From Streptococcus catagoni (GTDB taxonomy: Bacteria; Bacillota; Bacilli; Lactobacillales; Streptococcaceae), in assembly GCF_011421425.1 (NCBI RefSeq), contig NZ_WPCW01000002.1:1-64000 (forward strand): a stretch of 64,000 nucleotides of DNA. Reading direction: 5' to 3'. Position 1 is the stretch's first letter. Each line of letters opens with the position of its first letter. Both the position numbers and the translations under genes were made by a program. Shown here piece by piece: positions 52,489 to 59,921 of the stretch. Below the pieces are notes generated by a model. That model was not told where the DNA came from. It made no database searches and saw nothing but the letters and a program-made list of their open reading frames with translations.

Positions 52489-53652
52489 TTATAAAGAATT
52501 AACTGCCGTTTCAAAGAATGAGACGGCTTTTTTTGCGTTCTCTTTTGATAAGTGGGAATAAGTATCCAATGTCATTGAGATTGTAGAATGTCCAAGTCGA
52601 TGTTGGAGAGCCTTAGTGTCAATACCAGCATTATAAAGTAAGGTTGCATGTGTATGCCTAAAGCCATGGAAACCAATATTGGAAACCCCAGCTCGTTTGA
52701 AGTGTGTTCTTAGTCTTGTATAAAGCGTCTGATCGTTAACATACTTATTAATAAAATCAGAGAAAATAATATCTGGTACAAGTCCAATTTCAAGACCTTG
52801 AATCCTTTGTCTGTTTCGGTATTGTTTTAACATTAAGACGGTAGCCTTATCTATATCAATAGTTCTGATACTAGCTTGTGACTTAGGGGTATTTACTTCA
52901 ACATAACGGTTAAGTGTCTTTGTAATTGATAAACTTGAGCTCTCAAGGTCAATGTCAGACCAACTTAAAGCTAAAGCTTCATTTATTCTGCATCCAGTTG
53001 CCAATAAAAACTTATAAAGAGTAATTTCAAACATGTATCTGTAATTTGATTGGTCAAGATTTTCTAAGTAATCAAGAAATTTTTTCAGTTCAGTATTATC
53101 AAAATACTTCAGACTAGTTTTTTCTCTCTTTTTCTTACGAGGCAAGACAACGTTTAATGCTGGGTTATTATCCAGCAGTTGCATAGTTACTCCATATTGC
53201 AATATACGCTTATTTAAAGCATGTAATTTGTCGTAGTGAGCAAAAGCACCAGACTCGTTATTATTGGCTTTATCTGCCCATTTATTGACCTTATTTTGAA
53301 TTAATGGAGTTGTTATCTTATCAAGCTTATAGTCTCCAAAAGTTGGGATAATATGGTTTTTAAGTAGCAATGAGACACTGCCAACCGTGTTTGGTTTCAC
53401 AGTATTCTTGTAACTATTCCACCATAAGTCAGTAAGTTCTTTGTAGCTTTTGATTTTAATTTCACTATGAACTGTAGATCCATTTCTTATGAACTCGTTT
53501 TGTTTTTGCTTTGCTAGCAGCTTGAGTTCTTTCTTTGTTCGAGCGGTTATCCTAGTTTTTACTTCCTTACCAGTAACAACATCGATACCTAAATAGACTT
53601 GAGAACGATACACAGTTGCACCGTTTTTCTTTTTGTATTCTGTAATTTTCAT
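52489..53652 (-). CDS. int: Tyrosine site-specific integrase
   Basis: 387 residues. The N-terminal arm-binding domain (about 1-60) is followed by a SAM-like core-binding domain (about 65-165) and the catalytic domain. Catalytic residues are R222 (TGCRINEAL), K257, H329 and R332 (HGFRHTHAT), H355 (LGHSTISMT) and Y365 (DTYSHL). It is complete and should catalyse insertion into and excision from the rpsD end. It lies 90 bp from attL and points towards it. Confidence 0.96.
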   Translation of the reverse strand: MKITEYKKKNGATVYRSQVYLGIDVVTGKEVKTRITARTKKELKLLAKQKQNEFIRNGSTVHSEIKIKSYKELTDLWWNSYKNTVKPNTVGSVSLLLKNHIIPTFGDYKLDKITTPLIQNKVNKWADKANNNESGAFAHYDKLHALNKRILQYGVTMQLLDNNPALNVVLPRKKKREKTSLKYFDNTELKKFLDYLENLDQSNYRYMFEITLYKFLLATGCRINEALALSWSDIDLESSSLSITKTLNRYVEVNTPKSQASIRTIDIDKATVLMLKQYRNRQRIQGLEIGLVPDIIFSDFINKYVNDQTLYTRLRTHFKRAGVSNIGFHGFRHTHATLLYNAGIDTKALQHRLGHSTISMTLDTYSHLSKENAKKAVSFFETAVNSL

Positions 53653-53672
53653 TTTAAAACCTTTCTAACATC

Positions 53673-53696
53673 TGCAGGCAAGCATTAGGGCGTTAG
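53673..53696 (+). repeat. TGCAGGCAAGCAT repeat, copy 1 (between int and the repressor gene)
   Basis: TGCAGGCAAGCAT followed by TAGGGCGTTAG. The same two blocks occur at 54729-54757 with 4 extra bases between them, and TGCAGGCAAG recurs inverted at 62648-62657. It lies in the gap 53653-53745. Confidence 0.7.
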
Positions 53697-53745
53697 ATTG
53701 GTTTAGTTTAAAGACGGTTTCGGTCAGTTAGAAGAACTAGTCTAT

Positions 53746-54342
53746 TTATCTAAGATTTTTTCTTGCTTCAGAAATCAATTTTATCAAATCAAGGAACTCA
53801 TCGCTGTAAATTTTTAAGTCAGATAACATTTTATCAACTGCCACTTCTTCATTCTGTGAAAGTTCTGTTTCTCTGTTTAATAAGTTCTTATAAATATCTA
53901 ATTGGAAATCATGAACTAAATTTAGTAATATTTTAGCCCGTTCTTGATTTTTCTCAATATCAATTAATTTCAATCGTTTATTTTCATAATTCATTTGAAT
54001 TCTAATGTTATCAAACAATTCTTTTTGCTTCTGACTCTCTTTATTGATAAAGTCGGGATCTGGAACTATTTTACCATTTTGCATCCCAGCGAGTGTAGTG
54101 AGTGAATCACGTATTGTCATATCTTCTAAACCTAAGAGATAAGAAACTGGGACTCCAAAATAATTTGCTAGATATTTTGCTTTATCTTGTTTTATTTCAT
54201 GTTTTCCATTTTCCCAATTTGAAATATTCATTTTAGAGATTGTTTTAAAATCAGAATCGTCTTTATAAAATTCAGATAACTTTAAACATAGTTCGTCTTG
54301 AGTTAGCTTCTTTTCTTTTCTAAGTTTTTTTAGTCTATTCAT
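53746..54342 (-). CDS. CI-like/Xre repressor of the island
   Basis: 198 residues. The N-terminal helix-turn-helix is MNRLKKLRKEKKLTQDELCLKLSEFY...SKMNISNWENGKHEI. The C-terminal half is a long helical, coiled-coil-like region with no LexA-type peptidase motif, so SOS self-cleavage is not expected. Derepression by a helper-phage protein, as in SaPI Stl, is more likely. It is divergent from the small regulator at 54477, with operators between, and shares the minus strand with int. Confidence 0.88.
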   Translation of the reverse strand: MNRLKKLRKEKKLTQDELCLKLSEFYKDDSDFKTISKMNISNWENGKHEIKQDKAKYLANYFGVPVSYLLGLEDMTIRDSLTTLAGMQNGKIVPDPDFINKESQKQKELFDNIRIQMNYENKRLKLIDIEKNQERAKILLNLVHDFQLDIYKNLLNRETELSQNEEVAVDKMLSDLKIYSDEFLDLIKLISEARKNLR

Positions 54343-54476
54343 ATTTCACCTCGTATTTATTATTACACAAATTTTTTTAAAAATAAAGTTTTTTTTTACA
54401 AAGTATTGACTTATAAAGATTTTCTTGATAATATTATTTTTGTAAAGTAATACTTTACTAGAAAGGAGCGTTCTAA
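54343..54476. promoter_or_regulatory. Divergent control region of the island (promoters and operator dyad)
   Basis: Rightward promoter: TTGACT (54406-54411), 17 bp, TAATAT (54429-54434). A 17-bp palindrome GTAAAGTAATACTTTAC is at 54442-54458, with a related half-site AAAGTATTG at 54401-54408 overlapping the -35. This is a likely repressor operator layout. The leftward repressor gene has GAGGTG as ribosome binding site. Confidence 0.72.
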
Positions 54477-54662
54477 ATGAAAATTTCTGAAGAACAAGCT
54501 AGAGCTATTAGGAGAAAGCAGGCAGACTTAATGCTTACTTCCCAAAAAGCTAGTGAAGAAATTGGGATAAACCCTATCACTTTCAAAAAAATCACCTTAG
54601 CTGGCAATGTCAAAAATATTGTTTATGAAAAAGCCATGCAGTGGTTAGCAAAAGACTATTAA
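54477..54662 (+). CDS. Small helix-turn-helix regulator (Cro/AlpA-like position)
   Basis: 61 residues. The SEEQARAIRRKQADLMLTSQKASEEIGINPITFKKI stretch looks like a phage-type HTH that recognises DNA without other domains. GAAAGGAG is well placed upstream. As first rightward gene opposite the repressor it may act as Cro or as an early activator. This is inferred from position. Confidence 0.7.
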   Translation: MKISEEQARAIRRKQADLMLTSQKASEEIGINPITFKKITLAGNVKNIVYEKAMQWLAKDY

Positions 54663-54700
54663 AAAAAGCCTCCAAAGTTTGGACGACTGGAAAAGGCTTT
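54662..54700 (+). terminator. Hairpin after the first rightward gene
   Basis: AAGCCTCCA pairs imperfectly with TGGAAAAGGCTT and is followed by TTTAA. It may attenuate transcription into the replication genes. Confidence 0.55.
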
Positions 54701-54728
54701 TAATTACAGAACACTAAGCACAAAATTT

Positions 54729-54757
54729 TGCAGGCAAGCATAAATTTAGGGCGTTAG
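54729..54757 (+). repeat. TGCAGGCAAGCAT repeat, copy 2
   Basis: TGCAGGCAAGCAT, AAAT, TAGGGCGTTAG, matching copy 1 apart from the 4-bp insert. It is followed by an inverted repeat TTATTTGTT/AACAAATAA (54765-54790). Together they fill the gap before the next gene. Confidence 0.65.
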
Positions 54758-54867
54758 TAAAAGTTTATTTGTTTATATTATAACAAATAAGGCACGAAAA
54801 ATCAAGCTACAACGGGAGTTTACCAGTATCTAACAACTGGATAATACAAAAAATGGAGATTCAGAAC

Positions 54868-55155
54868 ATGGAAAAGAAAACTAATGAAGTATTATTAACT
54901 GTCAAGGAATTACATTCCTTTGGCGCAGAACTTAACGAGCTTACCAATGAAATTGACTTAGCCAATATTACTATTGAAGGTTTAGAGGTTATAAAACGCA
55001 AAGACACTGAAACATTCATGTTTATGATTACCAAATACCTTAATACCACTTATGCAATCAATGAAAAACTATTCCGCAAACTTGATGAAATTGCTTGCTA
55101 TTTATTGAATGCTGATGATGAAAAAGAATTAGAGTGGTTTAGAAATGATAAATGA
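54868..55155 (+). CDS. Island protein of unknown function
   Basis: 95 residues from MEKKTNEVLLTVKELHSFG, mainly helical and acidic, ending in LEWFRNDK. No known domain is recognised. An ATG at 54853 exists, but the internal ATG 54868 has GGAG 9 bp upstream. It overlaps the next gene by 11 bp and so belongs to the early run. Confidence 0.72.
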   Translation: MEKKTNEVLLTVKELHSFGAELNELTNEIDLANITIEGLEVIKRKDTETFMFMITKYLNTTYAINEKLFRKLDEIACYLLNADDEKELEWFRNDK

Positions 55156-55339
55156 ACTAAATTTAACACCTGCACAAGCGATCATAATGGTCATTCTTCT
55201 AATCGTCTTATCTGCCATTCTTAGCCATTTTAAGAGCTATACAGTCATAGAAATTGAGGACGATAAGCAAACACCAGTTAGACCAGTAAGCACACGCTAT
55301 GGGGCTTATATTCAGTCTCAGGGTAGATACTTCAATTAA
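55145..55339 (+). CDS. Small single-pass membrane protein
   Basis: 64 residues. One transmembrane helix (AIIMVILLIVLSAILSHF) follows a short N-terminus, then a soluble tail ending RYGAYIQSQGRYFN. The start lies in the end of the previous gene, so it is translationally coupled. Small membrane proteins are common in PICI and prophage early regions. Function is unknown. Confidence 0.7.
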   Translation: MINELNLTPAQAIIMVILLIVLSAILSHFKSYTVIEIEDDKQTPVRPVSTRYGAYIQSQGRYFN

Positions 55340-55351
55340 GGGGGAGAAGTT

Positions 55352-55714
55352 ATGGCAAATAATCAAATGACAGAACAACTCAATGGCTTACAAAATGTCA
55401 TTGAGTTATACAACACAATCAGAGTGAGCGGAAATTCAGTTACTCCAAACTTGTTAGATATCTATGTCATGAGTAAAATTGACGATCTAACTCATAAAAT
55501 GAGTAAAACTCTTTCTGTAATGAAAGAACAAAAACCAAGAGCCTTAAAAATCATTAGTAAAAAAACAATAATGGAAGAATTGAAAGTTTCATCTCCAACT
55601 ATCGACAAGTGGGAGTCAATGGGGTTGAAACCTTATATCCCACCTTACAACGATTCAAGGACAAAATTCTATCTAATTGACGATTTGATGTCATTCTTTG
55701 GCGTTGAGGGGTGA
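55352..55714 (+). CDS. Excisionase/AlpA-like DNA-binding protein
   Basis: 120 residues. The C-terminal half LKIISKKTIMEELKVSSPTIDKWESMGLKPYIPP is a winged-helix of the Xis/MerR-like kind, followed by FYLIDDLMSFFG. The N-terminal half is a helical region that may dimerise. GGGGGAG precedes the start. It may be the excisionase acting with Int, or a replication-region regulator. Confidence 0.65.
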   Translation: MANNQMTEQLNGLQNVIELYNTIRVSGNSVTPNLLDIYVMSKIDDLTHKMSKTLSVMKEQKPRALKIISKKTIMEELKVSSPTIDKWESMGLKPYIPPYNDSRTKFYLIDDLMSFFGVEG

Positions 55715-55718
55715 TGCT

Positions 55719-56243
55719 ATGGATATGATTAATCTACAATTTCATACTGATGTTTTATCAGCATTTCCATTCCTGAAAGATAATCCTACAAGGTTATTGC
55801 AAAAAGGGAAGCATATTCTATTGACCTATTGGAAGCCACCAAACGTGGAACTAATCAATTATAGTTACAAAGGTGTAAAAGTCCAAGTGACAGAGTACGA
55901 TCCATTAGATAGCTTAATTGTAGACGGTTGGGAATTGGTTCGTCCGTTAAAGGTAGCAAGTATTAAGGGAGAGTTAATACAGGCACTGAACCAGATTGAA
56001 ACAAAAGTGTTATCACAGTTAAGAGTAGGTTCTGGAGTTGTTATTAATGGTTATGTTTTTAACTGGATAGCATACGGAATAAGAGAAAGAAAAGATGTTA
56101 TTAACTTTATAAAACTCTTCTTCCTTAGTGGTTACTCATATGATGAGACAATGCAATTATTTACAAATTTAACGATACCAAACAAAGAACTTTCAAAATT
56201 ATTTTTAGAAAGGATGAATCAAACATATAAGGGGGTAGAATGA
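55719..56243 (+). CDS. Primase-region protein preceding the helicase
   Basis: 174 residues from ATG 55719 (GAGGGGTG upstream). The start at 55698 lies in the previous gene. The middle has a small beta-rich region, and the end (VVINGYVFNWIAYGIRERKDVINFIKLFF...LSGYSYDETMQLF) resembles the helical PriCT-type bundle found between primase and helicase in phage satellites. No catalytic primase motif is evident, so I assign it only by position and pattern. It overlaps the helicase gene by 4 bp. Confidence 0.5.
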   Translation: MDMINLQFHTDVLSAFPFLKDNPTRLLQKGKHILLTYWKPPNVELINYSYKGVKVQVTEYDPLDSLIVDGWELVRPLKVASIKGELIQALNQIETKVLSQLRVGSGVVINGYVFNWIAYGIRERKDVINFIKLFFLSGYSYDETMQLFTNLTIPNKELSKLFLERMNQTYKGVE

Positions 56244-57655
56244 CAGACGTTTTAGAAGAACTTGACCTAATTACTAATGATGTAATTGAAGATAAAAAAA
56301 ATAAAAAATCAAATGTAACTGATATTTCAAAATGGGCTGGACTAATTGTTACAGAAAAAGATAAAGTCCAAAAGTGTAGGGCAAATCTTACTAGAATTTT
56401 GACCAGAGTTGATGAAAATTTGATGAACTTATTCAGCTATAACGAGAACACACATGAGATTGAAATTCTAGATAATAGAAACCTACCACAAAACTCTAAA
56501 ATAAAAAAAGGGTTCTTTGATGATACTGTGAGTAATCAAATAGCAGGGTATATTAGCAATACATATTATGTTGACTTTAAATCTCATGAAGTAGCCGAAG
56601 AAGTTGAAGTTATTGCCTTACAAAATTCTATCAATCCAATTAAATCCTTTCTCACTAAAGCTAGAATTAATGCACCAGATGTTGACCCTTTTCCAATTAT
56701 TCAAAAATACCTCAATATTGATGATAATGAGTACAATCGAGTGGTTTTAGATTTGTTCTTTCGAGGAGCAATTGCAAGGGTGTTAGAGCCATCTGTTCGG
56801 TTTGACTATTGCTTAGATTTAGTCGGTAAACAAGGAGCAGGGAAAACAAACTTCTTAAGACAAATCTTCTTAGGTTTTTACGAAGAAATCAGCACATTCA
56901 ATAGCAAGGATGATTTGATAAAAATGGTCAGTGCTTGGGTTGTCAATGATGATGAATTAGTAGCCACTCATAAAAGTACTTTTGAGGAAGTGAAGCGGGC
57001 TATCACAATGACAAAAGTTTCATATCGTCCACCATATGGGCGAACAACTAAACGGTCAAATGTTGATTTTGTCTACACTAGAACTACAAACCACACTCAA
57101 CACTTAGGGGACGCAACTGGAGACCGTCGCTTCATTCCCGTAAAAGTAAACTATTCAAGTAATGAGCAGTTAAAGAAAATTTCAGAAGATGATTTAGTTG
57201 CTATTTGGGGGAATTATTATAGATCATATTATGAGAATAGTAAACTTTATTATGATGACTTTGAAGAAAATGGAAAACTCATTGCTACCGAACGAGAAAA
57301 ATACAAGTACGTTGACGATGTGATAGAGCGCATCAACTGGTATCTGGAAACCTACATTCCATCTGATTTTTACAGTAAATCTGTTAAAAGTCACGATAGA
57401 AGAAATTACTATTATGACCTTGAAGAAAAGGGAACTGCCTATCGGGATGCAAATGATCAGATAGAATGGAACGGAGATACTCCAAGAGATAAAGTAAATA
57501 TGAGAGATATGGTTTCAGAAATTTTTCCAACAGATAATGACCAGCGAAGAATTAAGGTAAAGGCTAAAATGTATTTTGATAATCTTGATGGCTGGCAGTA
57601 CAAAACTAAATTGCGTTTTGGTTCTAAAACAACAAGTGGCTGGGAAATGGTGTAG
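56240..57655 (+). CDS. VapE/VirE-type replication helicase (D5-like, SF3-related)
   Basis: 471 residues. Walker A GKQGAGKT is at 196-203 after CLDLV. Downstream DDLIKMVSAWVVNDDEL is the Walker B region, and SYRPPYGRTTKRSNVDFVYTRTTNHTQHLGD with GDRRFIPVKV carries the sensor and arginine-finger residues of the virulence-associated E family. The C-terminal 100 residues could be an origin-binding winged helix. It is the island's replication initiator/helicase. Its last codons overlap the first iteron of the origin. Confidence 0.88.
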   Translation: MTDVLEELDLITNDVIEDKKNKKSNVTDISKWAGLIVTEKDKVQKCRANLTRILTRVDENLMNLFSYNENTHEIEILDNRNLPQNSKIKKGFFDDTVSNQIAGYISNTYYVDFKSHEVAEEVEVIALQNSINPIKSFLTKARINAPDVDPFPIIQKYLNIDDNEYNRVVLDLFFRGAIARVLEPSVRFDYCLDLVGKQGAGKTNFLRQIFLGFYEEISTFNSKDDLIKMVSAWVVNDDELVATHKSTFEEVKRAITMTKVSYRPPYGRTTKRSNVDFVYTRTTNHTQHLGDATGDRRFIPVKVNYSSNEQLKKISEDDLVAIWGNYYRSYYENSKLYYDDFEENGKLIATEREKYKYVDDVIERINWYLETYIPSDFYSKSVKSHDRRNYYYDLEEKGTAYRDANDQIEWNGDTPRDKVNMRDMVSEIFPTDNDQRRIKVKAKMYFDNLDGWQYKTKLRFGSKTTSGWEMV

Positions 57656-57962
57656 GAATTTAGTGAAATTTTTCCTACACTCAAAACCATTGGTATTACT
57701 GCATTCTTACACTATTTGTAGGAATTGTAGGAATGCATTCCTACACTGGGAATCATTGATACTACTGGCTTTTTAGAATATTTGTGGGAAAAATAATAGA
57801 TTTCTTAAAAACATTTATAAAAAATTCAAAATATAACCTTGTTTACTATCTAAAAAAGTTTGAGCAAATTTTTGCTATTTTCCCACAATTTACTTCTTAT
57901 CCCTTATGTATCAAGGGATTCCACTGTGGGAAAGAAATTATTTTGTAGGAATTTTTCCTACA
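57651..57962. other. Candidate island replication origin: iterons on both sides of an AT-rich core
   Basis: At least eleven copies of TGTRGGAAW lie in either orientation. On the left: 57651, 57671, 57703, a 9-bp tandem 57717-57734, 57737 (forming a 20-bp palindrome 57726-57745) and 57783. On the right: 57879, 57925, 57944 and 57954. Between them, 57792-57878 is about 80% A+T. This matches the SaPI origin layout of iterons flanking an AT-rich segment just downstream of rep. The 320 bp contain no gene. Confidence 0.82.
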
Positions 57963-57977
57963 ACTAAGGAGAAAAAA

Positions 57978-58211
57978 TTGAAAAAGATTATACCAAAAGA
58001 AGAATATGAAAACTTTGTCTACAATTTAGACGGAGGGAATTGCATCAATTTAAAGCACATGGGCGACTTTCTAACGGTTGTAACTCATAGCATTATTGAT
58101 TTATACAATCATGAGCTGGATAATAAGTCGGCTATGGACACAATCAGCTTAGGGTTCAAAGAAATTATTTTCCAAAATATAGAAAAGAGAGAAAACAATG
58201 AAACAAATTAG
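57978..58211 (+). CDS. Island protein of unknown function
   Basis: 77 residues starting at TTG 57978, which has AAGGAG 6 bp upstream. A longer frame from 57906 runs through the origin iterons and is unlikely. The sequence (KKIIPKEEYENFVYNLDGGN) has no recognised domain. It overlaps the next gene by 14 bp. Confidence 0.6.
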   Translation: MKKIIPKEEYENFVYNLDGGNCINLKHMGDFLTVVTHSIIDLYNHELDNKSAMDTISLGFKEIIFQNIEKRENNETN

Positions 58212-58518
58212 GCTAAATGACGAAATTTTAAGAGATGGTGATGTTTGGGAACCTTCAAAAGAACTGCAACTGGATATTCATTCCTTTACTTATAACTTTT
58301 ACAATGATTTTAATCTATTCAAGGTTTTGGAAGATATCCGATATATCATAATTGGAAGCCATAGAATTGAGATTCTAAGTATTAATTGTGGAGTCGGAGA
58401 TACTTTTAATAGAAATAAAGGGCTTACCAAGCTGACAATCTTATATCAAAGTACAGAAGAAATTAACGAGGTTTTGTTTGAACTTTGTTCTGAATTTGAT
58501 GAAAAGATGCCATTTTAA
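58198..58518 (+). CDS. Island protein of unknown function
   Basis: 106 residues, MKQIRLNDEILRDGDVWEPSKE, mixed alpha/beta with an acidic C-terminus. No domain was recognised. The ATG follows AAAGAGAG in the end of the previous gene. Part of a post-origin run of short genes. Confidence 0.65.
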   Translation: MKQIRLNDEILRDGDVWEPSKELQLDIHSFTYNFYNDFNLFKVLEDIRYIIIGSHRIEILSINCGVGDTFNRNKGLTKLTILYQSTEEINEVLFELCSEFDEKMPF

Positions 58519-58534
58519 ATAAGGAGAAATAAAC

Positions 58535-58663
58535 ATGAGTGTAATTGAAGAAGAAATTGAGCAAAAAGGCAAAGACGGTAAATACTTCGGTGGTGATCGT
58601 TCTACAAAAGGAAAATATATCAAAATGAAAGAAGCTATTGAGCAGGCAAAAAAGGGGAAATAA
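58535..58663 (+). CDS. Small 42-residue island protein
   Basis: Starts at ATG 58535 with AAGGAG 8 bp upstream. Reads MSVIEEEIEQKGKDGKYFGG and ends EQAKKGK. Charged, no membrane segment. The good ribosome binding site and tight packing (stop 1 bp before the next ATG) support a real gene. Function unknown. Confidence 0.65.
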   Translation: MSVIEEEIEQKGKDGKYFGGDRSTKGKYIKMKEAIEQAKKGK

Positions 58664-58664
58664 A

Positions 58665-58892
58665 ATGAAATACAAAAAAATTAAACCAACAAAAAATATC
58701 TCAAATGAAGTATATGATGCTGATTCACTGATTGATTGGATCAATGAAAGTAACTCACTTGCTGAATATGTGTCAATGGAGTTTGAAAGCATGAATATAG
58801 ATGATTTAGGAGCATCACTAGAAAATGCTAGTCAATGTTTAGATGCAATTGTCGAGATGTTGGAAAATGGAACATTAGTTCTTAAAAAATAA
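58665..58892 (+). CDS. Island protein of unknown function
   Basis: 75 residues from MKYKKIKPTKNISNEVYD, acidic and helical, with paired EF-like acidic stretches but no clear calcium loop. GGGGAAATAAA precedes the ATG. A start at 58638 is less likely because it lies inside the previous gene. No domain recognised. Confidence 0.65.
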   Translation: MKYKKIKPTKNISNEVYDADSLIDWINESNSLAEYVSMEFESMNIDDLGASLENASQCLDAIVEMLENGTLVLKK

Positions 58893-58896
58893 TAAA

Positions 58897-59010
58897 GTAA
58901 CATAAAAATGTCTTGTTACATAGGTATTTAAGGAAAACCAATAGTGCCTTGATAACAAAGGATTTATTAGTTACCCGAATTATGTAACAGAATGTAAGAT
59001 ATGTTACATA
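58897..59010. promoter_or_regulatory. Operator-like TGTTACATA repeats before the 59039 gene
   Basis: GTAACAT (58897-58903) faces TGTTACATA (58914-58922), and TATGTAACA (58981-58989) faces TGTTACATA (59002-59010) with a 12-bp spacer. The second is a perfect 9-bp inverted repeat. They occupy the 146-bp gap between gene blocks and mark a probable internal promoter and its regulator sites. Confidence 0.6.
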
Positions 59011-59038
59011 AATATAGATGGTATAAGGAGAAAAACAA

Positions 59039-59293
59039 ATGAAAATTAAATTTATGGAGCAGGAAATTAATGAATCAGGTTCAGATTTTACAAAGCGAGT
59101 GAATCGATTCATGAACAGTAAGGAATCGGCAACAGTCGATGTTATGGTCGGTATCGGGAAAAATCCTCGAACATCTGCCATTATAAAATACTACGACAAT
59201 AAACCTAGTGCAGTTGTTGGCAAGTCAATTTTATTAGTAGAAAAAATAGCTAAAATCATTGATTTAAAAGGGATTAAGAGAGGTAAAAAATGA
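59039..59293 (+). CDS. Island protein of unknown function
   Basis: 84 residues, MKIKFMEQEINESGSDFTKR, basic, alternating beta-rich region (ATVDVMVGIGKNPRTSAIIKYYDN) and a helical end. AAGGAG is 9 bp upstream. No domain recognised. Overlaps the next small gene by 4 bp (ATGA). Confidence 0.65.
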   Translation: MKIKFMEQEINESGSDFTKRVNRFMNSKESATVDVMVGIGKNPRTSAIIKYYDNKPSAVVGKSILLVEKIAKIIDLKGIKRGKK

Positions 59294-59436
59294 TTGAAAA
59301 TAACAACAGTAAGTTGATTAAATTCACAAAAAATGGTATACTAGATGTAGTTAGGATACCAGAGTTTGGGGAAGTTCTTTTCAAAATTCAGAACGGCAAA
59401 ATTACTGGCTATGAGGTCTTAACTAAAAATTATTAG
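59290..59436 (+). CDS. Small 48-residue protein, faintly DUF2292/YezD-like
   Basis: Reads MIENNNSKLIKFTKNGILDV and includes EVLFKIQNGKITGYEVLTK, which resembles the small YezD/DUF2292 fold (strand, IQNGK-type turn, strand). The start is coupled to the previous stop by an ATGA overlap. Resemblance is weak. Confidence 0.5.
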   Translation: MIENNNSKLIKFTKNGILDVVRIPEFGEVLFKIQNGKITGYEVLTKNY

Positions 59437-59503
59437 CAATCGGATTTCCTAATAGTTTCTAAGTCATTAAGATTGCTATACATAACATACTGACTGAAAA
59501 ACC

Positions 59504-59551
59504 AGAGGTATAACATTAACTTTAATTAGTTTTTGTTGTACCTCTTTTTTT
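59504..59551 (+). terminator. Strong terminator inside the island
   Basis: AGAGGTATAACA pairs with TGTTGTACCTCT (one G-U) and is followed by seven T. It separates the post-origin genes from the next block. Confidence 0.85.
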
Positions 59552-59595
59552 GGTCTTTAACTTGATATCGAATAATTTAAAGAAAGGAGGTAAGC

Positions 59596-59890
59596 ATGGA
59601 TAATAAGGATTTAAAAAGATTAATGGATTATAGTAAAGATCATTTAGAAGCAACCCAAAAAGTATTTAATACTAAGAATAAGCGTATCGATGCTTTAGAA
59701 GCTGGAGTAATTTCAGATAAGAAAAAGGAAACCAAAGTTAATTCATCGTCATATCCAGTCTATAAAAAAACAAAATAAAGGTTTTGACCATTTTTATGGA
59801 TTCTTAAATAATAATGCTTCTAAGAATAATCAAACCAATACTTATAAATTACCAAAAGTACCAGAACGCAAAAGACATGGTTCCTATTAA
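59596..59890 (+). pseudogene. Island gene split by a frameshift at an A7 run (or a recoding site)
   Basis: GAAAGGAGG precedes ATG 59596. The first frame (MDNKDLKRLMDYSKDHLEAT) stops at TAA 59776-59778. Skipping one base in A7 (59764-59770) continues into 38 more protein-like codons (QNKGFDHFYGF...KLPKVPERKRHGSY) ending at 59890, just before the next gene. The joined product is 97 residues, charged, without a known domain. It could be an indel error, a real mutation, or transcriptional/ribosomal slippage. Confidence 0.55.
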
Positions 59891-59921
59891 CTAAACTAAG
59901 AAAAATAAGAGGTATACACTA

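Noticed and set aside
57906-57977. N-terminal extension of the 57978 gene
   Set aside because: It would run through the origin iterons, and the TTG at 57978 has a proper AAGGAG.
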